Assembly (NCBI GenBank): GCA_964407285.1
Contig: CAYOVG010000002.1
Coordinates: forward strand, 1 to 64,000
Direction: 5' to 3'
From: CAYOVG01 sp964407285
Lineage (GTDB): Bacteria; Desulfobacterota; Syntrophobacteria; Syntrophobacterales; Syntrophobacteraceae
Length of the DNA: 64,000 bases
The notes under the pieces: model-generated
The model's database searches: none
Seen by the model: only the letters and a program-made list of their open reading frames with translations
What the model was told of the DNA's origin: nothing
Translations under genes and position numbers: made by a program
Part shown: positions 46,303 through 55,118 of the stretch, one piece after another
Numbering within the stretch: position 1 is the stretch's first letter
Layout of the letters: each line of letters starts with the position of its first letter

Positions 46303-46331
46303 TTGACTTGCGCATGAAAAGGTGTTAGAAC
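46303..46331 (+). promoter_or_regulatory. Candidate sigma-70 promoter for the SEC-C gene
   Basis: TTGACT at 46303-46308 and TAGAAC at 46326-46331 are 17 bases apart. A start near 46338 would leave about 85 bases before the SEC-C gene. The 284-base gap 46139-46422 holds nothing else I recognise. Confidence 0.5.
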
Positions 46332-46422
46332 CTGCCCGCATACTGAATATGATAATTCCCCGGCGCAGATGGCTTCGGGGTGCGGGTCCGGCCCGCAATA
46401 TCGAGTTTGAAAGGAATGCTCT

Positions 46423-47715
46423 ATGGAAACCAGTAAAGGATTTGAACCATCCCGTAATCCGATGCAGCCCGTCCTGGAAGTGCTCCAGGGGGGAGACCCG
46501 GAAGCTGTCTGCGCCAGGTACGGCATAACACGAGAGGATTTGGACAGACTGCTCGCCGGCTACCAGGAATCCCGCAGGCAGGCGGCCGTCACCAGCGACC
46601 TGGTTCTTCGGAAAACCAACAGGAACGCCCCCTGCCCCTGCGGGTCCGGAAAAAAATACAAGAAATGCTGCCTTCCCAAGCACGAGGAAGCCAGAAGAAT
46701 CCTTCCGTCAAACACGGTCCAGGAGATGGAGCAATCGGCCAGACGCAAGGAAGCCCTGGAAAAGGAGATACAAAAGGGTTTTGATCTTATCTTCTCGCAG
46801 GACATCGTCAAGGCGAAGCGACTGGCCGAAAAGCTACTAAAGGAATACCCGGAAGACGACCGCCTCCACGACATCGTCGTAAGCACATTCATCGCCGACG
46901 AAGATTACGACGCCGCATTCATCCGGTGCCGCGAACGGTGGCAGATTGCCCGGGAAGAGAAGGATTTCTTCCAGGAAAACGGGCATCATAAGAGGGAGGG
47001 GAAACTCGGGCATATCCATGTCTATTTCTATTCCCCTTCCACGTGGCTGGAGAGATTCTGGATCATGCAGCGCGCCCGCGCCTACCGGAGTTCTTTCCCC
47101 CTGGAGAAAAACCCCGAGATTTCCTCCCTCGTGGCGAAGCTCAAGACCGCCAACGACCTTCAAAGATTTCCCGGCAGAGAAGACGAAGGTCTCGCGATGC
47201 GCCGGGAAGCGCTGGCTCCGGTCGTGCAAGGACTCATCGCAGCCGGCCCGGCGGCGATTCCCCATCTTCTGCCCCTCACGTACCAGTTATCCTGGGCGAG
47301 CCTGTTCGTTCCTGAAATCCTGCGGGCGTACGACACAGAGGAGAGCATCAGGCTTCTGGCGGAACTGGCCACGTTCCGTTTCCCGTATTTCGCTCAGCAG
47401 TGCATTACCTTCCTGGAGGAGATGGGAGAGCGCGTCATCGACCCCATCGATCAAATACTTAAGGAAAATCCGGTTTTCGATGAAATGAAGACGCTGCTCT
47501 TCATGGTGCTCGGGTCTATTCCCACCCCGAAGAGTTTCGCCATCCTGGCCGGATTCACCGAGCACCAGAACCCCTACGTCGCAAACCGGGCGGCCCAGGC
47601 TCTTTCCCGCCACGAAAATCCCGACGCCGTTCCGTACCTGGAGAAGGTGGAACAGCGCGTAGGCGCCCACAGCAAGGTCGCGGAGGCCATTCAGGACCTG
47701 GTCAAACCGGAGTGA
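46423..47715 (+). CDS. SEC-C motif protein with helical repeats
   Basis: The 430-residue protein has a short N-terminal helix-turn-helix-like part (GDPEAVCARYGITREDLDRL). It is followed by a zinc-binding SEC-C motif with Cys71, Cys73, Cys82 and Cys83 (APCPCGSGKKYKKCC). The rest is alpha-helical, first a charged coiled section (~95-135) and then HEAT-like repeats (~290-430). These include RLLAELATFRFPYFAQQC, ILAGFTEHQNPYVANRAAQA and AVPYLEKVEQRVGAH. SEC-C is the SecA C-terminal zinc motif and occurs in many unrelated proteins, so no export role follows from it. Function is unknown. A likely promoter lies upstream. Confidence 0.7.
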   Translation: METSKGFEPSRNPMQPVLEVLQGGDPEAVCARYGITREDLDRLLAGYQESRRQAAVTSDLVLRKTNRNAPCPCGSGKKYKKCCLPKHEEARRILPSNTVQEMEQSARRKEALEKEIQKGFDLIFSQDIVKAKRLAEKLLKEYPEDDRLHDIVVSTFIADEDYDAAFIRCRERWQIAREEKDFFQENGHHKREGKLGHIHVYFYSPSTWLERFWIMQRARAYRSSFPLEKNPEISSLVAKLKTANDLQRFPGREDEGLAMRREALAPVVQGLIAAGPAAIPHLLPLTYQLSWASLFVPEILRAYDTEESIRLLAELATFRFPYFAQQCITFLEEMGERVIDPIDQILKENPVFDEMKTLLFMVLGSIPTPKSFAILAGFTEHQNPYVANRAAQALSRHENPDAVPYLEKVEQRVGAHSKVAEAIQDLVKPE

Positions 47716-48076
47716 AGACAGGAGTGGGAGATAGTTCAGGTCCAGCAGCAGTCAACGCCGGAGAGGGGCGGAGTGAGGGTGAAGAAGGCAAACTCCTTGC
47801 ACAATCACACCGCCCCTTTGCTTCATGGCTTCAGGATTTACCGTGAACGGTTGAGATTCGTTCTTTTGCAGGAGCGGATGCCTGCCGCGCCCATGCCGAC
47901 GAAATGCAACAGGTTGCAGCGGGCAGTCGTAAGCGTACAAGGAAAAATCCAGGTTCCACCCGTTCTCGGTGCATTGAGTAGATAGCGCCGTCCCTCAGTT
48001 TCAGAAGCGCGCCGTCCGGCGGCAGGCCAGGGGCGGCCGGGCATGGTCAACGTAAAGAATGGGGAGGAGCAAGGCA
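47716..48076. other. Intergenic region, no gene recognised
   Basis: This stretch of 361 bases between the SEC-C gene and the DUF945 gene contains no convincing ORF, hairpin with T-tract or RNA gene. GGAGGAG at 48062-48068 is the ribosome site that fixes the next start. Confidence 0.4.
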
Positions 48077-49549
48077 GTGAAGAAACTGGTTTTCATCTTG
48101 GTTGTGCCGGCTTTTCTGGCTGCGACGTCCTGGGCTGTCGCCACTTACGTTTTGGGATCGCAGGCGAAGCAGCAGTATCAGGCTTTGATTGAGCAGGTTT
48201 CGGAAACGCAAGGAGTCAAGCTCGTAAAGAGCGACTACGAGCGCGGTTACGTGTCGTCCACGGCCCATACGACCTTCGAGATTCAGATACCCGACGACAA
48301 GAAGACAGGTACGGAAAGAAAGCCTTTACAACTGACCCTCGAGCATACCATCAAGCACGGTCCCCTGCCCTTCGATCGTGATTCGGATGGCAAGCTGAAC
48401 TGGAAACCCGTACTTGCGGTCATCAAGACGAGGATTCCATCGAATCCCGATATGCAGGGCTCTCTAAAGAATGCAGTAAAGGAGATTCCCGAGCTTGGCA
48501 TGATCGAGGAAAAAGCGGTTGTGTACCTCGAGGGCGACGGAAAAGCCCGCATCGACATTCCACCCTTCCAGCGTTCCCTGCCTCAAGAGAAAGATACCGT
48601 TATCCACTGGAAAGGACTGACGGGAGAGATGACTTTCTCGGCCGGATTCGGAGAGCTGAAAGGAACGTTGAAGGCCCCGGGGTTGAAGATCGAGGATGAC
48701 GCCGCCGGCTTCGAAGTCACGGGCGTTGAAGCATCTTTCGATATTCGCAAGGATGCCGCCGGACTGAATGTGGGAGACGCCGCTTTCGGGATTGCCGCCA
48801 TTCAGTTCGAAGACCGGCGGAAGGAACCCACCCCCGAGTCGTTTTCCCTTTCGGGGTGCCGGGTGAAAAGCTCCAGTTCGGCATCGGGAGACCATCTGAA
48901 TTCCACTTTCACCCTGGAACTGGACAGGATTGCGGCCGGAGGGTCGCACTATGGTCCGGGAAATCTGGACATGGAATTCCGTAGAATCGATATTCCATCC
49001 TTATTGAAGTTCCAGCAGGCAATGGAGGAGATGGATACGGTTCATTCGCCGCAATCCAAGGAGAATATGAAAAAGGCGGTGATGGCGAAACTGGCGGTGC
49101 TGCTGCCCGGATTCGTCAAGACTTCTCCCGAGGTGGAGATCAGGCAAATCAACATCAAAACCGATATCGGGAATTTTCAAGGCAGGGCGAAGCTGGGGAT
49201 AAACGCTCCTGCCAATGCAGGCGGGCTAAACAATTTTCTGGTTATTCTGACGGCTCTGTCTTTCGATGCGGAGGCCGTTGCGACGGAGGAACTGCTGACG
49301 AGCATGGCCAGGTCGGTCATCAAGGAGAACCTCTTGAAGGCGGGAGGAACAGGCGAGTCACAAAGAGGCATGGACTCCACGAATGCGGAAGTGCTTGCAG
49401 CCTCGATAGTGAGCGAACGCCTGGATTCTCTCGTGGAGAGCAGCATTCTGATCCGGGAAAAGGACTGTCTCAAGGTCAGCGCGAGCTACAAGACCGGAGA
49501 GGTGATCCTCAACGGCCGTTCCGTTTCCCTCTTGAACTTCCTGCAATGA
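48077..49549 (+). CDS. DUF945 (YdgA-like) exported protein
   Basis: The 490-residue protein begins with a basic end and a hydrophobic helix (KKLVFILVVPAFLAATSWAV) that is a signal anchor. It continues with VKSDYERGYVSSTAHTTFEI, the hallmark start of the YdgA/DUF945 family, and long beta-rich segments. It is probably periplasmic and attached to the inner membrane. The family has no established biochemistry. I chose the GTG start at 48077 because GGAGGAG lies 8 bases upstream; the ATG at 48059 lies before that site and would add six residues. Confidence 0.8.
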   Translation: MKKLVFILVVPAFLAATSWAVATYVLGSQAKQQYQALIEQVSETQGVKLVKSDYERGYVSSTAHTTFEIQIPDDKKTGTERKPLQLTLEHTIKHGPLPFDRDSDGKLNWKPVLAVIKTRIPSNPDMQGSLKNAVKEIPELGMIEEKAVVYLEGDGKARIDIPPFQRSLPQEKDTVIHWKGLTGEMTFSAGFGELKGTLKAPGLKIEDDAAGFEVTGVEASFDIRKDAAGLNVGDAAFGIAAIQFEDRRKEPTPESFSLSGCRVKSSSSASGDHLNSTFTLELDRIAAGGSHYGPGNLDMEFRRIDIPSLLKFQQAMEEMDTVHSPQSKENMKKAVMAKLAVLLPGFVKTSPEVEIRQINIKTDIGNFQGRAKLGINAPANAGGLNNFLVILTALSFDAEAVATEELLTSMARSVIKENLLKAGGTGESQRGMDSTNAEVLAASIVSERLDSLVESSILIREKDCLKVSASYKTGEVILNGRSVSLLNFLQ

Positions 49550-49639
49550 AGCTCCAGGAGGCTCGATCGGGTTTACCCTGTTTTCCGTCCGCAAATGCTG
49601 TATTCTCCCCATTCATCGACCGGCGAATACCGGCTATCT

Positions 49640-49668
49640 TTGAAAATTGAATGCTATTCGCATAATCG
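49640..49668 (+). promoter_or_regulatory. Candidate promoter for the glycine-zipper lipoprotein gene
   Basis: TTGAAA at 49640-49645 is followed after 17 bases by TAATCG at 49663-49668. The predicted start near 49675 is about 65 bases before the lipoprotein ATG. The -10 match is moderate. Confidence 0.4.
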
Positions 49669-49740
49669 TCCACGGAAAGTCCTTTTACTTCCATAGGATA
49701 ACAACCAGAGCCGGAAACTGGTCGAGATGGGGAGGTTCAA

Positions 49741-49968
49741 ATGAGGAGAATCGTCAAGACGCTGATTATACTGATAACGGCAGTTGCTTTATTCGGCTGT
49801 GCAGGCATGAGTCAAACGCAGCAGCGTGCGCTGAGCGGCGGAGCCATTGGCGCGGGTGCCGGCGCGGCAATGGGCGCCATTACCGGTGGGTCCGCCACGA
49901 CAGGAGCTATCGTTGGAGGTCCGGCGGGAGTGGTGGGCGGATACCTGCTGGAAAAGTACGGAAGATAG
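49741..49968 (+). CDS. Small glycine-zipper lipoprotein
   Basis: The 75-residue protein has a lipoprotein signal with lipobox ALFGC, Cys20 being the predicted lipidated residue. The mature part is small and rich in Gly/Ala with a glycine-zipper pattern (GGAIGAGAGAAMGAITGGSA, then GAIVGGPAGVVGGYLLEKYG). Such proteins sit in the outer membrane, and related ones respond to envelope or osmotic stress. GGGGAGG precedes the ATG by a short distance. It appears to be monocistronic. Confidence 0.8.
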   Translation: MRRIVKTLIILITAVALFGCAGMSQTQQRALSGGAIGAGAGAAMGAITGGSATTGAIVGGPAGVVGGYLLEKYGR

Positions 49969-50021
49969 GCAAGCAGCGGAGTTCAGCAAAACGTGGGGAA
50001 GTATGGCGTGGGAGGAGCGCC

Positions 50022-50156
50022 GTTAACCGCGGAGCGCATGTCGAGGCGCGGGCACTACGAAGAAAACCGGAAAAGACAGGCCGTATTCAAAGGCCTCGAT
50101 CAAAAAGCTTTCAGTACTGCAATATATATCTCCTCCATGTGCGCTCCGCGGTTAAC
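50022..50156. repeat. Widely spaced inverted repeat downstream of the glycan cluster
   Basis: GTTAACCGCGGAGCGC at 50022-50037 recurs exactly as its complement at 50141-50156 (GCGCTCCGCGGTTAAC), separated by 103 bases. The repeat could fold into a long-looped stem on RNA or mark a small mobile element. No ORF of known type lies inside. It lies between the lipoprotein gene and the end of the last glycosyltransferase gene. Confidence 0.6.
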
Positions 50157-50217
50157 CTGCAACCCCGCGCAGACGACGACCGGGGAAGTCCGGCCGTCTT
50201 TCCAGCCGAAGACGAGA

Positions 50218-51447
50218 CTACCGCTCCTTGCCGGTCCACAGAATTCGTTTCATCGAATTCCTGGCGATATTCACAAGGTAGCAGCTATAAGTCCGTATTC
50301 TCTGTACGATCAGCGAGAAGAGGCGCCCGGCGTTGAAGGAGATCGATTTTTGGTGAATCAGAAGCATCTGCTGCAACCGGCCTGCTTCGGACTGAAGCAT
50401 TGCAACGGTCTGCGCCAGTTCATCGTTTCGTGCTGAAAGCTCGGCAACATCATTCCTCAAACTGCCGCATTCTTCGCACATAGTGTTGTACGCTGTCAAC
50501 AACCTGTTGTTTTCACCATGAGCCTGGACCAACTCCCCTGACAGCCTCGAATTATCCGCGTGGATCGAGTCGATCACCGCCTGGTATCCCTTGTGTATTC
50601 CTCTTTTCTCGTCTTCGAGGTGAGCAATTTGGGCTTCGTAAGCATCCGTCGCTTCCCGGAGCCCGGTTTGGAGAGTTGCGATCTGGTCCTCGTATACTCT
50701 CGTCGCACTCAGAAACCTGTCTTCCAGGTACATGATCTTCTCGAATATCGATCCGATGTTCCGTCTGTACAGATCGTAATGCTTGTTGAAAATCTTCCTG
50801 TAAGCTTCCACTTTCTTATCGACCGACAATGATCCGGCCATCGAGGAAGCTCCGGCAGTTCTGTAGAAGAACAAGGTCTTATCAAGCTTGTGTACTTTGA
50901 CGCCTCTTTCTATCAGTGACAGCCAGAAGTCGTAATCTTCCCAACCATGCCTCATCTCCGGGTCGTACCCGCCGACCCTCTCCCAATCCTCTTTCCTGAA
51001 CAAGGCGGAACAGAATATGATGTTGGAAACCAGAATTGCTTCAAGCGAGTAAGGGGGCAGTTCCCATTTGCCGGTAACATCCCCGAACTTTTCAGCTTCG
51101 CAGTAGACAATCCCCACTCCGGGATCACTCTCCAAAACGGCTACAGCTTCGGTAAGATACTCTTCGCCTATCTTGTCATCCGCATCCAGTGGGAGGATAT
51201 ATTTTCCGGTCGCATTCTCGATTCCGGTATTTCTCGCCGAGGCCAGTCCCCGGTTTTCCGTATGAATCACCGTAATACGCGGATCTCTCAAACCCTTCAG
51301 GATATCGATAGTGAACTTCTCGGTAGACCCGTCGTTCACTACAATAATCTCGTAATCTTTGCATGTCTGTTTAAAAATGGATTCGATACACTCATGTATG
51401 TATTTTCCATAATTGTAACATGGAATGACAACACTAACCACCGGCAT
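50218..51447 (-). CDS. Family 2 glycosyltransferase with C-terminal coiled coil
   Basis: The GT-A domain occupies residues ~1-230: VSVVIPCYNYGKYIHECIES, IIVVNDGSTEKFT, NRGLASARNTGIENATGKYI, the DxD-type LDADDK, and the acceptor-side HGWEDYDFWLSLIERG (ED motif). From ~260 to 375 the chain is a predicted coiled coil (IATLQTGLREATDAYEAQIA and on), ending in a basic segment. The sugar is not predictable. It is the last gene of the glycan cluster, 100 bases after the repeat-bearing GT-like gene. Confidence 0.85.
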   Translation of the reverse strand: MPVVSVVIPCYNYGKYIHECIESIFKQTCKDYEIIVVNDGSTEKFTIDILKGLRDPRITVIHTENRGLASARNTGIENATGKYILPLDADDKIGEEYLTEAVAVLESDPGVGIVYCEAEKFGDVTGKWELPPYSLEAILVSNIIFCSALFRKEDWERVGGYDPEMRHGWEDYDFWLSLIERGVKVHKLDKTLFFYRTAGASSMAGSLSVDKKVEAYRKIFNKHYDLYRRNIGSIFEKIMYLEDRFLSATRVYEDQIATLQTGLREATDAYEAQIAHLEDEKRGIHKGYQAVIDSIHADNSRLSGELVQAHGENNRLLTAYNTMCEECGSLRNDVAELSARNDELAQTVAMLQSEAGRLQQMLLIHQKSISFNAGRLFSLIVQRIRTYSCYLVNIARNSMKRILWTGKER

Positions 51448-51547
51448 CCTATACCTCTCTCAATCTGCCGCCGCAACCGGGAACCGCATGATCCGGCCCC
51501 CCCGTCCGCGAACGAAAACCGCGCCGCCCTTCTGCTCTCCAGTCCAT

Positions 51548-52813
51548 TCAATTCGATCCGCATTCCGCGATCTTGCGCCGCAGAAGCTCCCGTTCGGCCA
51601 GTAGAGAGTCTCTCTCCCTCTCGAGCGCTGAGACGGTTCTCTCGAGATCCTCGGACTTAGTCTTGTAATTGTTCCACTGCTTTTCCAGCCACGCCTTGCC
51701 TTTCTCGATTTCCGCAATCCACGCCTCTTGAACCGCCGAGTGCTCTTCCAGCCATGCCTTGCCTTTTTCGATTTCGGCAATCAACGCATCTTGAGCTTCC
51801 AAATGCTCTTCCAGCCACGCCTTGCCTTTTTCGATTTCGGCAATCAACGCCTCTTGAGCTTCCGAATGCTCTTCCAGCCAATCCTTGGATTCCTGCAGAT
51901 TCATGAGCCACATTCGGGCATCCTCGATATAGTCCATGGCCCCGACGGTATTGCCTTTTTGCATCGCCTTCAACGCCAGATCCATGCGCAGTTGTATATA
52001 CCGCGCGTGGCTGAAAGACATGGAGGATTTCCCTTCCCTGAGCCCATCTCTGCCAAGCGCATGCGTGGTAGCATCCGGTATACTCAGCGTGCAGCCATGC
52101 GCCATCTCCTGGTTTCTCCTCGCTTCCTCTCCCTGCCAGGCGTTTTTCCAGTTACCCGCATGGGCATAGTCATGGCATTGATGAACCAGAAGAAATGCGT
52201 CGGAGGCGTCGATAATGGCGGCTCCCGCGTTTTTTGCCTTCCAGAGCAGGTAATTGTCCCAGGCGGTACGCCCCAGGGCGAAAGGCGGCAGGTTTTGAAA
52301 TAGACCTTTGCTATACAGGAATATATCGATAGCATCCGTATGCGTTTTCACGCCGCATGTTTCCACGCTTCGGCGCAACGAATTCTTCCAGTCCGGATCA
52401 TCGAAGCGGATGCATTCCGATATGTCGATGTCGGTTCTCTGGCATGTAAGAAAGAATCGCTTAATACCATTTTTTTCAAGTTCATGGTCCAGCATGCGGA
52501 GCGCATCCGAAAAGTCATCAAGCAAGATGATGTCGGCATTTATGAACGCCAACCACTCAGTGTCACAGTTTTCCCGAGCTAATCTAAAAATGTCGCTTAC
52601 CAGCGGTGTTCCCGCCGAAGTGCATTCAATGTCCGGAATATGCCTTACGTTCAGTTCACGGGCAACCTCCGCCGCTCCGTTCTCGTTCCCGATCAGCAGC
52701 ACCTCCGGCTGGAATCCCAATTTCTTCCAACTTCCTATCGCATTACGTTGGATAATATCAATATGTCCTACAAAAGGCTTTGGACATGTATAAAGAGTCA
52801 ACCCGGCGCCCAT
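51548..52813 (-). CDS. GT-A-like protein with 21-residue tandem repeats
   Basis: Residues ~1-230 resemble a nucleotide-diphospho-sugar-transferase fold, with TLYTCPKPFVGHIDIIQRNA, WLAFINADIILLDDF (DxD-like) and LGRTAWDNYLLWKAKNAG, but match no GT family I can name with confidence. Three tandem 21-residue repeats at residues 314-376 have the form EEHxEAQxALIAEIEKGKAW. A coiled tail of 45 residues follows. The repeats should form a rigid helical stalk. It is placed 10 bases after the truncated-type GT2/GT4 gene, so it is co-transcribed. Confidence 0.6.
   Translation of the reverse strand: MGAGLTLYTCPKPFVGHIDIIQRNAIGSWKKLGFQPEVLLIGNENGAAEVARELNVRHIPDIECTSAGTPLVSDIFRLARENCDTEWLAFINADIILLDDFSDALRMLDHELEKNGIKRFFLTCQRTDIDISECIRFDDPDWKNSLRRSVETCGVKTHTDAIDIFLYSKGLFQNLPPFALGRTAWDNYLLWKAKNAGAAIIDASDAFLLVHQCHDYAHAGNWKNAWQGEEARRNQEMAHGCTLSIPDATTHALGRDGLREGKSSMSFSHARYIQLRMDLALKAMQKGNTVGAMDYIEDARMWLMNLQESKDWLEEHSEAQEALIAEIEKGKAWLEEHLEAQDALIAEIEKGKAWLEEHSAVQEAWIAEIEKGKAWLEKQWNNYKTKSEDLERTVSALERERDSLLAERELLRRKIAECGSN
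51686..51874 (-). repeat. Three tandem 63-base coding repeats
   Basis: Within the GT-like gene three consecutive 63-base units encode near-identical 21-residue segments. Units one and two are the most alike, and the third is slightly diverged (EEHSAVQEAWIAEIEKGKAW). The unit length keeps the frame and gives six helical turns. Such repeats are prone to gain or loss by slippage. Confidence 0.8.
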
Positions 52814-52823
52814 ATGCTCCCTC

Positions 52824-54773
52824 TCATAAATGGATACTCTCCCATTGCGAACTGCAGGGTATATACTTACCGATTCCGTACCTGGGACCGGCTATATATA
52901 CTCTTTCCATATTCTTCAGAAGTATGTAATTTACAAAATCATCCCATTTATCTTTACTATCGAGGAACCCTGATAGTACATATACGTTTTCGGATAATTG
53001 ACGGCAGTCTCCTGCAGCAGGCATTCGGTACCACTCCCTGGGCCCCTCCGCGACGATATGTATTTCATAGTCTCTTTCTTTATACTCGAGCATCAGATTT
53101 CGAACCATGGAGTGGTTCAATAAAGTGATTGACTGCAATGCGAATAGAACTCTGTCCTTCTTCTCAACATGATCCTTCAGGATATTTATATGCGGCCGGT
53201 CAACCACAAAACAGGTCCTTGCCGCTCTCCGTATAGCCCTGAGATTCTTCTCGGACAGCAGCCGGGAATTCGCCCTCTTTATTACTTCCAACGATTCCTC
53301 GGCCGTGCGTTTACAGCCCACGGTGAGTCCACCGCCATGCTTCCTGTACAACATGAGGGGCTCATGGAGACTCTTCCCTCTGAAACCATTGCCCAGTATC
53401 CTGACCCAGAACTCCCAATCCTCAGGCACATGATCTTCACCCACCCCCCAGTCTCTATAGCCGCCTACCGCATCCCAGGCGCTTTTCTTAAACACGGCGA
53501 CCGTTGAGACACCGTTCGTATTGAGGCAGGTTTCGAAGTCCACGTCGGAAACGACCCAATACCCCTGGGCAGCCCCCATGAACTCGGCTGAGGGATAAAC
53601 GAAATCATAGTTGTACGTTTCCAGGAGAAAAAGCGCCTTTTCCAGGTACGTCGGCCTGATCTCATCATCCGCATCAAGGCAGCATACGTACTTGCCCCTT
53701 GCCTCCTTAATCCCGTAATTTCGATTGTCTCCGGCGAGGTGACGCCCTTTTCGAACGAAGACTCTGGTCTTGGGCTTTCGCAACGCCAGGACCTTCTCTA
53801 CTGTCGAGCCATCCGTGGAGCCCCCCTCCACCACGATGATTTCAAGATCCTGAAAAGTCTGCCCAAGTACCGAGTCGATTGCCTGCTCAACATAATCGCC
53901 GTAGTTGAAGCATGGGATTACGACGCTCACGAGTGGGCGGTCTTTCGGCCATGGAGTCTGGGCAACGACGATCTCTTCAATGCTTTCCGGATCGCTATGC
54001 GCGGCGCCGCGCGGACATCTTCCCACCTCCATCTCCGCGCCTTGTTCCGAGCATTGCTCCGCGCTTCGGTCCTCCGGCGGATCGACGCTCCGCCCAACTC
54101 TAAGAACAGTCTGCTCATACAGGACAAACCATTCCCGACCTAACCGCGCTTCAAGGACGAAAGAATTCCTGCCGTCGCGAAGAGGGAGCGAAAAGGAAAA
54201 CCCGCACTCCCGCGAGTTGGGTGTGTTACCGAAGCCTGCAGCGATATCCGGGCGATCCAGCGCCCGGGTCCCATGGAAGAATTCAGTTCTACGAAGAGAG
54301 GAAGACTTTACCCTGAGAGGAACCGGAGCGAACGTCAGCGGAGAAAAACACCACCCGGACATGAGCACCGCGCTCTCACCGGTTAGATCCGGCGGGACGG
54401 CATCGAGGTGAAAATAGATATTCCTATGCCGACTCACGGCAGAAGACGAAGTCGACGCCGGAGACACCGGATGCAAGCGGAAAAGGCGCGATACCGCGCC
54501 TGATATGCTCGCCAGTGCCCTGGATGGCCAGGGTCCGGCCGCGATTGAGAGTCGATGCCGCAGAAGGACTACCGCCTTGGACAGTGCAGCCCTCTTCCGG
54601 AATTGCTCTTCCCGGTACGAACGGGCGGACCGGATACGGTCCTGCACCCCTTTTAACTCCTCCGCAAGCTCTTTGACTCTACTCCATCTTCGAGCAAGTT
54701 CCCGTCTGAGTTGCTCATTCACCTCGGCCGGGTCCGTCTGAGTTTGTCCGCGGTCATCCGGAAGCGGCATCAT
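52824..54773 (-). CDS. GT2 glycosyltransferase with coiled coil and truncated second domain
   Basis: The 649-residue protein has an N-terminal coiled coil (~18-75) and a beta-rich domain (~120-230; FHLDAVPPDLTGESAVLMSG, ALDRPDIAAGF, SFVLEARLG). A GT2 domain follows (~285-520; PLVSVVIPCFNYGDYVEQAI, LDADDEIRPTYL, PEDWEFWVRIL). The last ~125 residues begin like a GT4 N-lobe (DRVLFALQSITLLNHSMVRN) but stop at GKYIPCSSQWESIHL, before any sugar-nucleotide-binding lobe. The paralogue at 57022-60228 has the same order with a full GT4 domain. In VEGGSTDGS a Gly replaces the usual Asp of DDGS. The gene start overlaps the upstream small gene by four bases. Confidence 0.8.
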   Translation of the reverse strand: MMPLPDDRGQTQTDPAEVNEQLRRELARRWSRVKELAEELKGVQDRIRSARSYREEQFRKRAALSKAVVLLRHRLSIAAGPWPSRALASISGAVSRLFRLHPVSPASTSSSAVSRHRNIYFHLDAVPPDLTGESAVLMSGWCFSPLTFAPVPLRVKSSSLRRTEFFHGTRALDRPDIAAGFGNTPNSRECGFSFSLPLRDGRNSFVLEARLGREWFVLYEQTVLRVGRSVDPPEDRSAEQCSEQGAEMEVGRCPRGAAHSDPESIEEIVVAQTPWPKDRPLVSVVIPCFNYGDYVEQAIDSVLGQTFQDLEIIVVEGGSTDGSTVEKVLALRKPKTRVFVRKGRHLAGDNRNYGIKEARGKYVCCLDADDEIRPTYLEKALFLLETYNYDFVYPSAEFMGAAQGYWVVSDVDFETCLNTNGVSTVAVFKKSAWDAVGGYRDWGVGEDHVPEDWEFWVRILGNGFRGKSLHEPLMLYRKHGGGLTVGCKRTAEESLEVIKRANSRLLSEKNLRAIRRAARTCFVVDRPHINILKDHVEKKDRVLFALQSITLLNHSMVRNLMLEYKERDYEIHIVAEGPREWYRMPAAGDCRQLSENVYVLSGFLDSKDKWDDFVNYILLKNMERVYIAGPRYGIGKYIPCSSQWESIHL

Positions 54774-55057
54774 TTTGCTCCGGGATCAGATGATATTCCA
54801 TGCGGGGATCGAGCAAGCTCTTCACTCAACCGTTCTTTTTCCGCAAGCCACGCCAACTCCTCGTCGTCCAGCCATTTGTTGATTCTTTCCATGTTCTTCA
54901 GATGGAGCCGCCGGCTCTCCAGTGCGCTGGAAAGGGCGGCTTCCAGGTCACCGAGAGCATCCAACTCCTCGAGCAGCCACATATTCTCCAAAGTCGGCTC
55001 CGGGCGGTCTCCCGACGCCGCCGTTCTCCCTTTCAGATCCTTACATTCCATATCCAC
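54770..55057 (-). CDS. Small acidic helical protein in glycan cluster
   Basis: The 95-residue protein is rich in Glu, Leu and Ala and predicted helical almost throughout (LENMWLLEELDALGDLEAAL, NKWLDDEELAWLAEKERLSE). It has no signal or domain I recognise. Its stop codon overlaps the start of the next GT gene (ATGA-type), which supports real translation. It may pair with the coiled-coil parts of the neighbouring transferases. Confidence 0.55.
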   Translation of the reverse strand: MDMECKDLKGRTAASGDRPEPTLENMWLLEELDALGDLEAALSSALESRRLHLKNMERINKWLDDEELAWLAEKERLSEELARSPHGISSDPGAK

Positions 55058-55118
55058 CCGTCACACGCATGCAGGACGCGACCCCCGAAGAACTCAATCC
55101 CCGATTCCATTGCCCCCG

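Noticed and set aside
49993..50436. A 147-codon plus-strand frame after the lipoprotein gene
   Set aside because: It spans the inverted repeat and runs antisense into a conserved glycosyltransferase gene; no family or ribosome site.
51686..51874. Tandem repeats considered as a CRISPR-like array
   Set aside because: Units are contiguous without spacers and keep an open reading frame within a protein-coding gene.
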